Shown piece by piece: positions 12,885 through 25,138 of a DNA stretch of 64,000 bases; the first letter of the stretch is position 1, and every line of letters begins with the position of its first letter. Position numbers and translations under genes: made by a program. The notes beneath the pieces are model-generated. The model did not search any database and was not told the origin of the DNA. It saw only the letters and a list, made by a program, of their open reading frames with translations. Source of the stretch: Meconema thalassinum (Eukaryota; Arthropoda; Insecta; Orthoptera; Tettigoniidae); the NCBI GenBank assembly GCA_946902985.2, contig OX336392.1, positions 18,946,716-19,010,715 of the forward strand, in the 5' to 3' direction.

Positions 12885-15360
12885 ACTTAAACACAGGCTC
12901 CTCTTGGTACTTAGACACAGGCTCCTCTTTGGACTTAGACTCAGGCTCCACTTGGGACATAGACTCAGGCTCCCTTTGAGACTTAAACACTGGCTTCTCT
13001 TGGTACATAGACACAGGCTCCTCTTGGGACTTAGACTCAGGCTCCATTTGGGACATAGACTCAGGCTCCATTTGGGACAGACTCAGGCTCCTCTTGAGAC
13101 TTAGACCCAGGCTTCCTTTGGGACTTAGACTCAGGCTCCTCTTGGGACATAGACCCAAGCTCCTCTTGGGACATAGACTCAGGCTCCCCTTGGGACATGG
13201 ACCCAGGCTCCTCTTGGGACTTAGACTCAGGCTCCTCTTGGAACTTAGACTCAGACTCTTCTTGGGACTTGGACTCAGGCTCCTCTTGGGACCTTGACTC
13301 AGGCTCCACTTGGGACACAGACCCAGGCTCCTCTTGGGACTTAGACTCATGGTCTGTGAGGAAGTATTGCAATCTTATTTGACTGTGTCAGTCAGGCTCC
13401 CCTTGTGACTAAGGCTCAGGCTCCTCTTTGAAAATAGACCCAGGCTCCTCCTGGGACTTAGACGCAGACTCCTCTTGGGACAAAGACTCAGGCTCCCCTT
13501 GGAAAACAGACCCAGGCCCCTCTTGGTACTTAGGCTCAGGCTCCTCTTGGGACTTAGACCAAGGCTCCTCTTGGGACTCAGACTCAGGCTCCCTTTGGGA
13601 CTTAGGCTCAGGCTCCTCTTGGGACATTGACCTAGGCTCCTCTTGGGACTTAGACTCAGGCTCGACTTGGGACATAGACTAAGGCTCCCTTTGGGACTTA
13701 GGCACAGGCTCCTCTTGGGACATAAATCCAGGCTCTTCTTGGGATATACATCCAGGCTGCATTTGGGACTTAGACTCGGGCTCCACTTGGGACATAGACT
13801 CAGGCTCCCTATGGGACTTAGACTCAGGCTGCTCTTGAGACTCAGACCCAGGCTCCCTTTGGGACTTAGAATCAGGCTCCTCTTGGGACATAGACCCAGG
13901 CTCCCTTTGGGACTTAGACTCAGGCTCCTCTTGGGTCATAGACCCAAGCTCCTCTTAGGACTTAGACTCAGGCTCCACTTGGGACATAGACCCAGGCTCC
14001 TCTTGGGACTTAGACTCAGGCTGCTCTTGGAACTTAGACTCAGGCTCCTATTTGACTTAGACCCTGACTCCTTTTGGAACATAGACTCAGACTCCTCTTG
14101 GGACTTAGACTCAGGCTCCTCTTGGGTCCTTGACTCAGGCTTCACTTGGGACATAGACTCAGACTCCCCTTGGGACATAGACTCAGACTCCCCTTGGGAC
14201 TTAGACTCAGGCTCCTCTTGGGACACAGACCCAGGCTCCTCTTGGGACTTAGACTCATGGTCCGCGAGGAAGTGTTGCAATCTTATTTGACTGTGTCAGT
14301 CAGGCTCCCCTTGTGAGTTAGGCTCAGTCTGCTCTTGGGAAATAGACCCAGGCTCCTCTTGGGACATAGACTCAGACTCCTCTTGGGACTTAGAACCAGG
14401 CACCTCATGGGACTTACACTCAGAATTCTCCTGGGAATTAGACTCTGGCTCCTCTTTGGACATAGGCTCAGGCTCCGCTTGGGACTTAGACTCAGACTCC
14501 TCTTGGACCTTAGACTCAGGCCCCTCTTGGGACTTTGACTCCGGCTCCACTTGGGACAAAGACCCAGGCTCCTGTTGGAACTTAGACTCAGACACCTCTT
14601 GGGACTTAGACTCAGGCTCCTCTTGGGACACAGACCCAGGCTCCTGATGGGACTTTGACCCAGGCTCCTCTTGGGACATAGACCCAGACTCCTCTTGGGA
14701 ATTAGACTCAGACTCCTCTTGGACCTTAGACTCAGGTTCCTCTTGGGAATTTGACTCCGGCTCCACTTGGGACACAGACTCAGGCTCCTCTTGGGACATA
14801 GACCCAGGCTCCTCTTGGGACTTAGACTCAGATTCCTCTTGGGAAATAGGCTCAGGCTCCTCTTGGGACTTAGACTCCTCTTGGGACTTAGACACAGGCC
14901 CCTCTTGGGTCTTTGACTCAGGCTCCACTTGGAACACAGGCCCAGGCTCCTCTTGGGACTTTGACTCAGGCTCATTTTGGGACACAGACCCAGGCTCCAC
15001 TTGGGACATAGACTCAGGCTCCCCTTGGGACCTTGACTGAGGCTCCACTTGGGACACAGACTCAGGCTCCTCTTGGGACTTAGAGTCAGACTCCTCTTGG
15101 GACTTAGACCCAGGCTCCTCTTGGGACATAGACTCAGACTCCTCTTGGGACACAGGCCCAGGCTCCTCTTGCAACACAGACACAGGCTCCTCTTGGGACT
15201 TAGACTCAGGCTCCTCTTGGGACGTGGAATCAGACCCCAATTGGGCCTTGGATTCAGGCTCCTCTTGGGACTTAAACAGAGGCTCCTCTTGGTACTTAGA
15301 CACAGGCTTCTCTTGGGACTTAGACTCAGACTCCTCTTGGGACTTAGACCCAGGCTCCTC
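12885..15360. repeat. Higher-order block with GTATTG-type L1, copy 1
   Basis: First of three related blocks (others at about 20381-23410 and 23964-27086). Each has an L1 with GTATTG (13370), then 908 bp further an L1 with CCGCGAG (14278), then the TTGTGAGTTAGG unit and long runs of mixed monomers. Offset to copy 2 starts at 7496 and grows to 7664 as blocks of monomers are gained. Confidence 0.75.
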
Positions 15361-16394
15361 TTGGGACTAAGACTCAGGCTCCTCTTGAGACTTAGACTCA
15401 GGCTCCCCTTGGGACCTTGACTGAGGCTCCACTTGGGACACAGACTCAGGCTCCTCTTGGGACTTAGAATCAGACTCCTCTTGGGACACAGGCCCAGGCT
15501 CCTCTTGCGACACAGACTCAGGCTCCTCTTGGGACTTAGACTCAGGCTCCTCTTGGGACGTGGAATCAGACTCCTCTTGTGCCTTAGATTCAGGCTCCTC
15601 TTGGGACTTAAACAGAGGCTCCTCTTGGTACTTAGACACAGGCTTCTCTTGGGACTTAGACTCAGACCCCTCTTGGGACTTAGACTCAGACTCCTCTTGG
15701 GACTTAGACCAAGGCTCCTCTTGGGACGTAGACTCAGGCTCCTCTTGGGACTTAGACTAAGACTCCTCTTGGGACTTAGACTCTGGCTCCTCTTGGGAAA
15801 TAGACCCAGGCTTCTCTTGGGACTTAGACTCAGACTCCTCTTGGGACTTAGACTCTGGCTCCTCTTGGGACTAAGACCCAGGCACCTCATGGGACGTAGA
15901 CTCAGACTCCTCTTGGGAAGTAGACTCAGGCTCCTCTTGGGACTTAGGCCCAGGCTCCTCATGGGACACAGACCCAGGCTCCTCTTGGTACATAGACCCA
16001 GACTCCTCTTGGGACTTAGATTTAGGCTCATCTTGGGACTTAGACCCAGGCTCTTCTTGGGACTTAAACTCAGACTCCTCTTCCACTTGGGACAAAGACC
16101 CAGGCTCATGTTGGGACTTTGACCCAGGCTCCTCTTGGGACTTAGACCCAGGCTCCTCATGGGACTTAGACTCAGACTCCTCTTGGGAAACAGAACAAGA
16201 CTCCTCTTGGGACTTGGACTAAGGCTCCCCTTGGGACTTAGACTCAGGCTCCTCTTGGGACTTAGACTCAGGATCCTCTTGGGACTTAGACTCAGGCTCC
16301 TCTTGGGAAATAGACTCAGGCTCCTCTTGGGACTTAGACTCCTCTTGGGACTTAGACACAGGCTCCTCTTGGGTCTTTGACTCAGGCTCCACAT
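14283..16394 (-). other. Longest array ORF (703 codons), probably a repeat artefact
   Basis: Open reading frame of SLSPKRSL-type octapeptides. It is one of many long ORFs of this type on both strands (others of 638-699 codons at 1697-3613, 7100-9016 and 25612-27711). The opposite frames over the same DNA are also open. Several array ORFs switch from one octapeptide family to another in mid-frame, for example at 3645-4541 and 25612-27711, because of non-triplet indels. Variation between monomers falls freely on positions that change residues (Lys to Met or Val, Glu to Pro). These points argue against a selected protein. A low-complexity protein cannot be excluded without RNA or protein data. 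Confidence 0.3.
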
Positions 16395-18988
16395 GGAACA
16401 CAGGCCCAGGCTCCCCTTGGGACTTAGACTCCTCTTGGGACTTAGACTCAGGCTCCTCTTGGGACTTTGACTCAGGCTCCACTTGGGACACAGACTCAGG
16501 CTCCTCTTGGGACTTAGACCCAGGCTCCTCTTGGGACTTAGACTCAGACTGCTCTTGGGACCTAAACTCAGACTCCTCTTGGGACTTAGTCTCAGGCTCC
16601 ACTTGGGATTTAGACCCAGGCTCCTCTTGGGACTTAGAGACTCAGACTCCTCTTGGGACTTAGACTCAAACTCCTCTTGGGACTTAAACTCAGACTCCTC
16701 TTGGTATTTAGACTCAGGCTCCTTTTGGGACTAGACCCAGGCTCCTCTTGGGACTTAGACTCAGGCTCCTCTCGGGACTTAGACTCAGACTCCTCTTGGG
16801 ACTTAAACTCAGGCTCCTCTTGGGACTTAGACTCAGACTCCTCTTGGGACTTAGACCCAGGCTCCTCTTGCGACTTAGACTCAGGCTCCTCTTGGGACTT
16901 AGATCCAGGCTCCTCTTGGGACTTAGACTCAGACTCCTCTTGGGACGCAGACTCAGAATCCTCTTGGGACTTAGGCCCAGGCTCCTCTTGGGACTTAGGC
17001 CCAGGCTCCTCTTGGGACACAGCCTCAGGCTCCTCTTGGGACTTAGACCCAGGCTCCTCTTGGGACTTAGACTCAGGCTCCTCTTGGGACTTAGACTCAG
17101 GCTCCTCTTGGGACTTAGCCTCAGGCTCCTCTTTGGACATAGACTCAGGCTCCTCTTGGTACTTAGATTCAGGCTCCTCTTGGGACTTCAACACAGGCTC
17201 CTCTTGTTACTTAGACACAGGCTCCTCTTGGGACTTAGATTCAGGCTCCTCTTGGGACGTGGAATCAGACTCCTCTTGGGCCTTAGAGTCAGGCTCCTCT
17301 TGGGACTTAAACAGAGGCTCCTCTTGGGACTTAGACTCAGACTCCTCTTGGGACTTAGGCCCAGGCTTCTCTTGGGACTTAGACTCAGGCTCCACTTGGG
17401 CCATAGACTCAGGCTCCCTTTGGGACTTAGGCTCAGGCTCCTCTTGGGACATAGAACCAGGCTCCTCTTGGGACATACACCCAGGCTCCCTTTGGGACTT
17501 AGATTCAGGCTCCTCTTGGGACTTAGACACTGGCTCCTATTCGCACGTAGACACAGACTCCTCTGGGTAAAATCTAAGGCTCCTCTCGGGACTTAAACTC
17601 AGGCTCCTCTTGGGACATAGGCTCAGACTCCTCTTGGGACATATACTGAGGCTCCTCTTGGGATTTAGACAGGCTCCAATTGGGACATAGGCACAGGCTC
17701 CTCTTGGGACTTAGACTCAGGCTCCACTTGAGACAGACTCAGGCTCCTCTTGGTATTTAGACTCAGGCTCCTCTTGGGACTAGACCCAGGCTCCTCTTGG
17801 GACTTAGACTCAGGCTCCTCTCGGGACTTAGACTCAGACTCCTCTTGGGACTTAAACTCAGGCTCCTCTTGGGACTTAGACTCAGACTCCTCTTTTGACT
17901 TAGGCCCAGGCTTCTCTTGGGACTTAGACTCAGGCTCCACTTGGGCCATAGACTCAGGCTCCCTTTGGGACTTAGGCTCAGGCTCCTCTTGGGACATAGA
18001 ACCAGGCTCCTCTTGGGACATACACCCAGGCTCCCTTTGGGACTTAGATTCAGGCTCCTCTTGGGACTTAGACACTGGCTCCTATTCGCACGTAGACACA
18101 GACTCCTCTGGGTAAAAGTCTAAGGCTCCTCTCGGGACTTAAACTCAGGCTCCTCTTGGGACATAGGCTCAGACTCCTCTTGGGACTTATACTGAGGCTC
18201 CTCTTGGGATTTAGACAGGCTCCAATTGGGACATAGGCACAGGCTCCTCTTGGGACTTAGACTCAGGCTCCACTTGAGACATAGACTCAGGCTCCCTTTG
18301 AGACTTAAACACAGGCACCTCTTGGTACATAGACACAGGCTCCTCTTGGGACTTAGACTCAGGTTCCATTTGGGACATAGACTCAGGCTCCCTTTGGGAC
18401 TTAGACTCAGGTTCCACTTGGGACATAGACTCAGGCTCCATTTGGGACAGACTCAGGCTCCTCTTGAGACTTAGACCCGGGCTCACTTTGGGACTTAGAC
18501 TCAGGCTGCTCTTGGGACATAAACCCAAGCTCCTCTTGGGACATAGACTCAGGCTCCCCTTGGGACATAGACCCAGGCTCCTCTTGGAACTTAGACTCAG
18601 ACTCTTCTTGGGACTTGGACTCAGGCTCCTCTTGGGACCTTGACTAAGGCTCCACTTGGGATACAGACCCAGGCTCCTCTTGGGACATAGGCTCAGACGC
18701 CACTTGGGACTTAAATTCAGGCTCCTCTTGGGACACAGACCCAGGCTCCTCTTGGGACTTAGACTCATGGTCTGTGAGGAAGTGTTGCAATCTTATTTGA
18801 CTGTGTCAGTCAGGCTCCCCTTGTGACTAAGGCTCAGGCTCCTCTTGGAAAATAGACCCAGGCTCCTCCTGGGACTTAGACGCAGACTCCTCTTGGGACA
18901 TAGATTCAGGCTCCCCTTGGGAAACAGACCCAGGCCCCTTTTGGGACTTAGGCTCAGGCTCCTCTTGGGACTTAGACTCAGACTCCTC

Positions 18989-20195
18989 TTGGGACTTAAA
19001 CTCAGACTCCTCTTGGGACTTAGTCTCAGGCTCCTCTTGGGACTTAGACCCAGGCTCCTCTTGGGACATTGACTCAGACTCCTCTTGGGACTTAGACTCA
19101 GACTCCTCTTGGGATTTAAACTCAGACTCCTCTTGGGATTTAGACTCAGGCTCCTCTTGGGACTAGACCCAGGCTCCTCTTGGGACTTAGACTCAGGCTC
19201 CTCTCGGGACTTAGACTCAGACTCCTCTTGGGACTTAAATTCAGGCTCCTCTTGGGACTTAGATTCAGACTCCTCTTGGGACTTAGACCCAGGCTCCTCT
19301 TGGGACTTAGACCCAGGCTCCTCTTGGGACTTAGACCCAGGCTCCTCTTGGGACTTAGACTCAGACTCCTCTTGGGACACAGACTCAGACTCCTCTTGGG
19401 ACACAGACTCAGACTCCTCTTGGGGCTTAGGCCCAGGCTCCTCTTGTTACTTAGGCCCAGGCTCCTCTTGGTACACAGACTCAGGCTCCTCTTGGGACTT
19501 AGACCCAGGCTCCTCTTGGGACTAAGACTCAGGCTCCTCTTGGGACTTAGACTCAGGCTCCTCTTGGGACTAAGACTCAGGCTCCTGTTGGGACATAGAC
19601 TCAGGCTCCTTTTGGTACTTAGATTCAGGCTCCTCTTGGAACTTAAACACAGGCTCCTCTTGGTACTTAGACACAGGCTCCTCTTGGGACTTAGATTCAG
19701 GCTCCTCTTGGGACGTGGAATAAGTCTCCTCTTGGGCCTTAGATTCAGACTCCTCTTGGGACTTAAACAGAGGCTCCTCTTGGTACTTAGACCCAGGCTT
19801 CTCTTGGGACTTAGACTCAGGTTCCACTTGGGACATAGACTCAGGCTCCCTTTGGGACTTAGGTTCAGGCTCCTCTTGGGACATAGACCCAGGCTCCTCT
19901 TGGGACATACACCCAGGCTCCCTTTGGGACTTAGACTCAGGCTCCTCTTGGGACTTAGACACAGGCTCCTATTCGCACGTAGACACAGACTCCTCTGGGT
20001 AAAAGTCTAAGGCTCCTCTCGGGACTTAAAGTCAGGCTCCTCTTGGGACTTAGACTCAGACTCCTCTTGGGACTTATACTCAGTCTCCTCTTGGGATTTA
20101 GACAGGCTCCAATTGGGACATAGACACAGGCTCCTCTTGGGACTTTGACTCAGGTTCATCTTGGGACGTGGAATCAGACTCCTCCTGGGCCTTAG
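18989..20195. repeat. Duplicated array segment, pair member 2 (partner 11660-12866)
   Basis: Second member of the 7329-bp-offset pair. It differs by a few substitutions (for example GTTACTTAGG at 19446 where the partner has GGGACTTAGG). After 20195 it contains an additional partial repeat with its own L2 copy (20317-20332) that the first member lacks. Confidence 0.7.
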
Positions 20196-20380
20196 ACTCA
20201 GGCTCCCTTTGGGACTTAGGTTCAGGCTCCTCTTGGGACATAGACCCAGGCTCCTCTTGGGACATACACCCAGGCTCCCTTTGGGACTTAGACTCAGGCT
20301 CCTCTTGGGACTTAGACACAGGCTCCTATTCGCACGTAGACACAGACTCCTCTGGGTAAAAGTCTAAGGCTCCTCTCGGG

Positions 20381-23300
20381 ACTTAAACACAGGCTCCTCT
20401 TGGTACTTAGACACAGGCTCCTCTTTGGACTTAGACTCAGGCTCCATTTGGGACATAGACTCAGGCTCCCTTTGAGACTTAAACACTGGCTTCTCTTGGT
20501 ACATAGACACAGGCTCCTCTTGGGACTTAGACTCAGGCTCCATTTGGGACATAGACTCAGGCTCCATTTGGGACAGACTCAGGCTCCTCTTGAGACTTAG
20601 ACCCAGGCTCCCTTTGGGACTTAGACTCAGGCTCCTCTTGGGACATAGACCCAAGCTCCTCTTGGGACATAGACTCAGGCTCCCCTTGGGACATGGACCC
20701 AGGCTCCTCTTGGGACTTAGACTCAGGCTCCTCTTGGAACTTAGACTCAGACTCTTCTTGGGACTTGGACTCAGGCTCCTCTTGGGACATTGACTCAGGC
20801 TCCACTTGGGACACAGACCCAGGCTCCTCTTGGGACATAGACTCAGACTCCCATTGGGACTTAGACTCAGGCTCCTCTTGGGACACAGACCCAGGCTCCT
20901 CTTGGGACTTAGACTCATGGTCTGTGAGGAAGTATTGCAATCTTATTTGACTGTGTCAGTCAGGCTCCCCTTGTGACTAAGGCTCAGGCTCCTCTTTGAA
21001 AATAGACCCAGGCTCCTCCTGGGACTTAGACGCAGACTCCTCTTGGGACAAAGACTCAGGCTCCCCTTGGGAAACAGACCCAGGCCTCTCTTGGGACTTA
21101 GGCTCAGGCTCCTCTTGGGACTTAGACCAAGGCTCCTCTTGGGACTCAGACTCAGGCTCCCTTTGGGACTAAGGCTCAGGCTCTTCTTGGGACATTGACC
21201 TAGGCTCCTCTTGGGACTTAGACTCAGGCTCGACTTGGGACATAGACTAAGGCTCCCTTTGGGACTTAGGCTCAGGCTCCTCTTGGGACATAAATCCAGG
21301 CTCTTCTTGGGATATACATCCAGGCTGCATTTGGGACTTAGACTCGGGCTCCACTTGGGACATAGACTCAGGCTCCCTATGGGACTTAGACTCAGGCTGC
21401 TCTTGAGACTTAGACCCAGGCTCCCTTTGGGACTTAGAATCAGGCTCCTCTTGGGACATAGACCCAGGCTCCCTTTGGGACTTAGGCTCAGGCTCCTCTT
21501 GGGTCATAGACCCAAGCTCCTCTTAGGACTTAGACTCAGGCTCCACTTGGGACATAGACCCAGGCTCCTCTTGGGACTTAGACTCAGGCTGCTCTTGGAA
21601 CGTAGACTCAGGCTCCTATTTGACTTAGACCCTGACTCCTTTTGGAACGTAGACTCAGACTCCTCTTGGGACTTAGGCTCAGGCTCCTCTTGGGTCCTTG
21701 ACTCAGGCTTCACTTGGGACATATACTCAGACTCCCTTTTGGACATAGACTCAGACTCCCCTTGGGAATTAGACTCAGGCTCCTCTTGGGACACAGACCC
21801 AGGCTCCTCTTGGGACTTAGACTCATGGTCCGCGAGGAAGTGTTGCAATCTTATTTGACTGTGTCAGTCAGGCTCCCCTTGTGAGTTAGGCTCAGTCTGC
21901 TCTTGGGAAATAGACCCAGGCTCCTCTTGGGACATAGACTCAGACTCCTCTTGGGACTTAGAACCAGGCACCTCATGGGACTTACACTCAGAATTCTCCT
22001 GGGAATTAGACTCTGGCTCCTCTTTGGACATAGGCTCAGGCTCCTCTTGGGACACAGACCCAGGCTCCTCTTGGGACATAGACCCAGACTCCTCTTGGGA
22101 CTTAGACTCAGGCTCCGCTTGGGACTTAGACCCAGGCTCCTCTTGGGACTTAGACTCAGACTCCTCTTGGACCTTAGACACAGGCCCCTCTTGGGACTTT
22201 GACTCCGGCTCCACTTGGGACAAAGACCCAGGCTCCTGTTGGAACTTAGACTCAGACACCTCTTGGGACTTAGACTCAGGCTCCTCTTGGGACACAGACC
22301 CAGGCTCCTGATGGGACTTTGACCCAGGCTCCTCTTGGGACATAGACCCAGACTCCTCTTGGGAATTAGACTCAGACTCCTCTTGGACCTTAGACTCAGG
22401 TTCCTCTTGGGAATTTGACTCCGGCTCCACTTGGGACACAGACTCAGGCTCCTCTTGGGACATAGACCCAGGCTCCTCTTGGGACTTAGACTCAGACTCC
22501 TCTTGGAAAATAGGCTCAGGCTCCTCTTGGGACTTAGACTCCTCTTGGGACTTAGACACAGGCCCCCCTTGGGTCTTTGACTCAGGCTCCACTTGGAACA
22601 CAGGCCCAGACTCCTCTTGGGACTTTGACTCAGGCTCATTTTGGGACACAGACCCAGGCTCCACTTGGGACTTAGACTCAGGCTCCCCTTGGGACCTTGA
22701 CTGAGGCTCCACTTGGGACACAGACTCAGGCTCCTCTTGGGACTTAGAGTCAGACTCCTCTTGGGACTTAGACCCAGGCTCCTCTTGGGACATAGACTCA
22801 GTCTCCTCTTGGGACACAGGCCCAGGCTCCTCTTGCAACACAGACTCAGGCTCCTCTTGGGACTTAGACTCAGGCTCCTCTTGGGACGTGGAATCAGACC
22901 CCTCTTGGGCCTTGGATTCAGGCTCCTCTTGGGACTTAAACAGAGGCTCCTCTTGGTACTTAGACACAGGCTTCTCTTGGGACTTAGACTCAGACTCCTC
23001 TTGGGACTTAGACGCAGGCTCCTCTTGGGACTTAGACTCAGGCTCCTCTTGGGACTTTGACTCAGACTCCTCTTGGGACTTAAAACTCAGGCTCCTCTTG
23101 GGACTTAGACTCAGACTCCTCTTGGGACTTAGACCCAGGCTCCTCTTGGGACTTAAACCCAGGCTCCCCCTGGAACATAGACTCAGGCTCCTCTTGGGAC
23201 TTAGACCCAGGCTCCTCTTGGGACTTAGACCCAGGCTCCTCTTGGGACTTAGACTCAGGCTCCTCTTGCGACACAGACTCAGGCTCCCCTTGGGACTTAG

Positions 23301-23410
23301 ACTCAAGCTTCTCTTGGGACTTAAATTCAGACTCCTCTTGGGACTTAGACTCAGGCTCCTCTTGGGACTTAGACCCAGGCTCCTCTTGGGACTTAGACTC
23401 AGACTCCTCT
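20381..23410. repeat. Higher-order block with GTATTG-type L1, copy 2
   Basis: L1 at 20938 and 21846 (908 bp apart, as in copy 1). Relative to copy 3 the offset is 3583 before the SINE position, 3748 after it, and 3676 further right, where copy 3 has three fewer monomers. The SINE target in copy 3 is empty here (about 21368-21380). Confidence 0.75.
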
Positions 23411-24958
23411 TGGGACACAGTCTCAGGCTCCTCTTGGGACTTAGATTCAGGCTCCTCTTGGGACGTGGAATAAGTCTCCTCTTGGGCCTTAGATTCAGAC
23501 TCCTCTTGGGACTTAAACAGAGGCTCCTCTTGGTACTTAGACCCAGGCTTCTCTTGGGACTTAGACTCAGGTTCCACTTGGGACATAGACTCAGGCTCCC
23601 TTTGGGACTTAGGCTCAGGCTCCTCTTGGGACATAGACCCAGGCTCCTCTTGGGACATACACCCAGGCTCCCTTTGGGACTTAGACTCAGGCTCCTCTTG
23701 GGACTTAGACACAGGCTCCTATTCGCACGTAGACACAGACTCCTCTGGGTAAAAGTCTAAGGCTCCTCTCGGGACTTAAACTCAGGCTCCTCTTGGGACT
23801 TAGACTCAGACTCCTCTTGGGACTTATACTCAGGCTCCTCTTGGGATTTAGACAGGCTCCAATTGGGACATAGACACAGGCTCCTCTTGGGACTTTGACT
23901 CAGGTTAATCTTGGGACGTGGAATCAGACTCCTCCTGGGCCTTAGATTCAGGCTCCCCTTGGGACTTAAACACAGGCTCCTCTTGGTACTTAGACACAGG
24001 CTCCTCTTTGGACTTAGACTCAGGCTCCACTTGGGACATAGACTCAGGCTCCCTTTGAGACTTAAACACTGGCTTCTCTTGGTACATAGACACAGGCTCC
24101 TCTTGGGACTTAGACTCAGGCTCCATTTGGGACATAGACTCAGGCTCCATTTGGGACAGACTCAGGCTTCTCTTGAGACTTAGACCCAGGCTCCCTTTGG
24201 GACTTAGACTCAGGCTCCTCTTGGGACATAGACCCAAGCTCCTCTTGGGACATAGACTCAGGCTCCCCTTGGGACATGGACCCAGGCTCCTCTTGGGACT
24301 TAGACTCAGGCTCCTCTTGGAACTTAGACTCAGACTCTTCTTGGGACTTGGACTCAGGCTCCTCTTGGGACCTTGACTCAGGCTCCACTTGGGACACAGA
24401 CCCAGGCTCCTCTTGGGACATAGACTCAGACGCCACTTGGGACTTAGACTCAGGCTCCTCTTGGGACACAGACCCAGGCTCCTCTTGGGACTTAGACTCA
24501 TGATCTGTGAGGAAGTATTGCAATCTTATTTGACTGTGTCAGTCAGGCTCCCCTTGTGACTAAGGCTCAGGCTCCTCTTTGAAAATAGACCCAGGCTCCT
24601 CCTGGGACTTCGACGCAGACTCCTCTTGGGACAAAGACTCAGGCTCCCCTTGGAAAACAGACCCAGGCCCCTCTTGGTACTTAGGCTCAGGCTCCTCTTG
24701 GGACTTAGACCAAGGCTCCTCTTGGGACTCAGACTCAGGCTCCCTTTGGGACTTAGGCTCAGGCTCCTCTTGGGACATTGACCTAGGCTCCTCTTGGGAC
24801 TTAGACTCAGGCTCGACTTGGGACATAGACTAAGGCTCCCTTTGGGACTTAGGCACAGGCTCCTCTTGGGACATAAATCCAGGCTCTTCTTGGGATATAC
24901 ATCCAGGCTGCATTTGGGACTTAGACTCGGGCTCCACTTGGGACATAGACTCAGGCTC

Positions 24959-24971
24959 CCTATGGGACTTA
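24959..24971. repeat. SINE target site duplication, left
   Basis: CCTATGGGACTTA, 13 bp, identical to 25126-25138. It belongs to a variant monomer (CTCCCTATGGGACTTAG) that is intact in paralogous units. The boundary with the pyrimidine tail on the right side is uncertain by 1-2 bases. Confidence 0.85.
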
Positions 24972-25125
24972 AGGCGGTCCGGGTTCGATTCCCGGTCAAT
25001 GCATGTGAGATTTTCGAAGTGAAATGCCATGTCCTGTGGTTCGGATTCCACGTAAAAAGGAGGTCCCGTGGCTCATAATCACAAGATTCACGGTCACGTA
25101 AAACTACAATCTTCCTTCCTTCCTT
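24972..25125 (+). mobile_element. 5'-truncated tRNA-derived SINE fragment
   Basis: About 154 bp unlike the array. It contains an exact pol III B-box (GGTTCGATTCC, 24982-24992) inside a perfect tRNA T-arm: stem CCGGG 24979-24983, loop TTCGATT, stem CCCGG 24991-24995. The A-box half of a tRNA is missing, so the copy is truncated at its 5' end. A non-tRNA body follows (about 24996-25110) and the copy ends in a (CTTC)n tail. It is flanked by 13-bp direct repeats CCTATGGGACTTA (24959-24971 and 25126-25138), the hallmark of LINE-mediated retroposition. The same site is empty in paralogous units near 13807, 21368, 29398, 33150 and 39122. Family not identified. Minus-strand translation through this segment is an artefact. 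Confidence 0.85.
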
Positions 25126-25138
25126 CCTATGGGACTTA
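25126..25138. repeat. SINE target site duplication, right
   Basis: Second copy of CCTATGGGACTTA, directly after the (CTTC)n tail. The array resumes in phase after it. Confidence 0.85.

Noticed and set aside
14283..16394. Treating the 600-700-codon array ORFs as protein-coding genes
   Set aside because: Opposite and alternative frames are equally open, frames switch octapeptide family mid-ORF through non-triplet indels, no known domain appears, and many starts would be TTG or GTG, which are not normal initiators in an animal.
25045..25095. Second tRNA-like anticodon arm (CTCATAATCAC) in the SINE body
   Set aside because: The flanking stem is poor and the order relative to the B-box does not fit one tRNA; not enough to call a dimeric SINE.
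25107..25127. Independent (TTCC)n microsatellite
   Set aside because: It sits exactly between the SINE body and the right target duplication, so it is the SINE tail.
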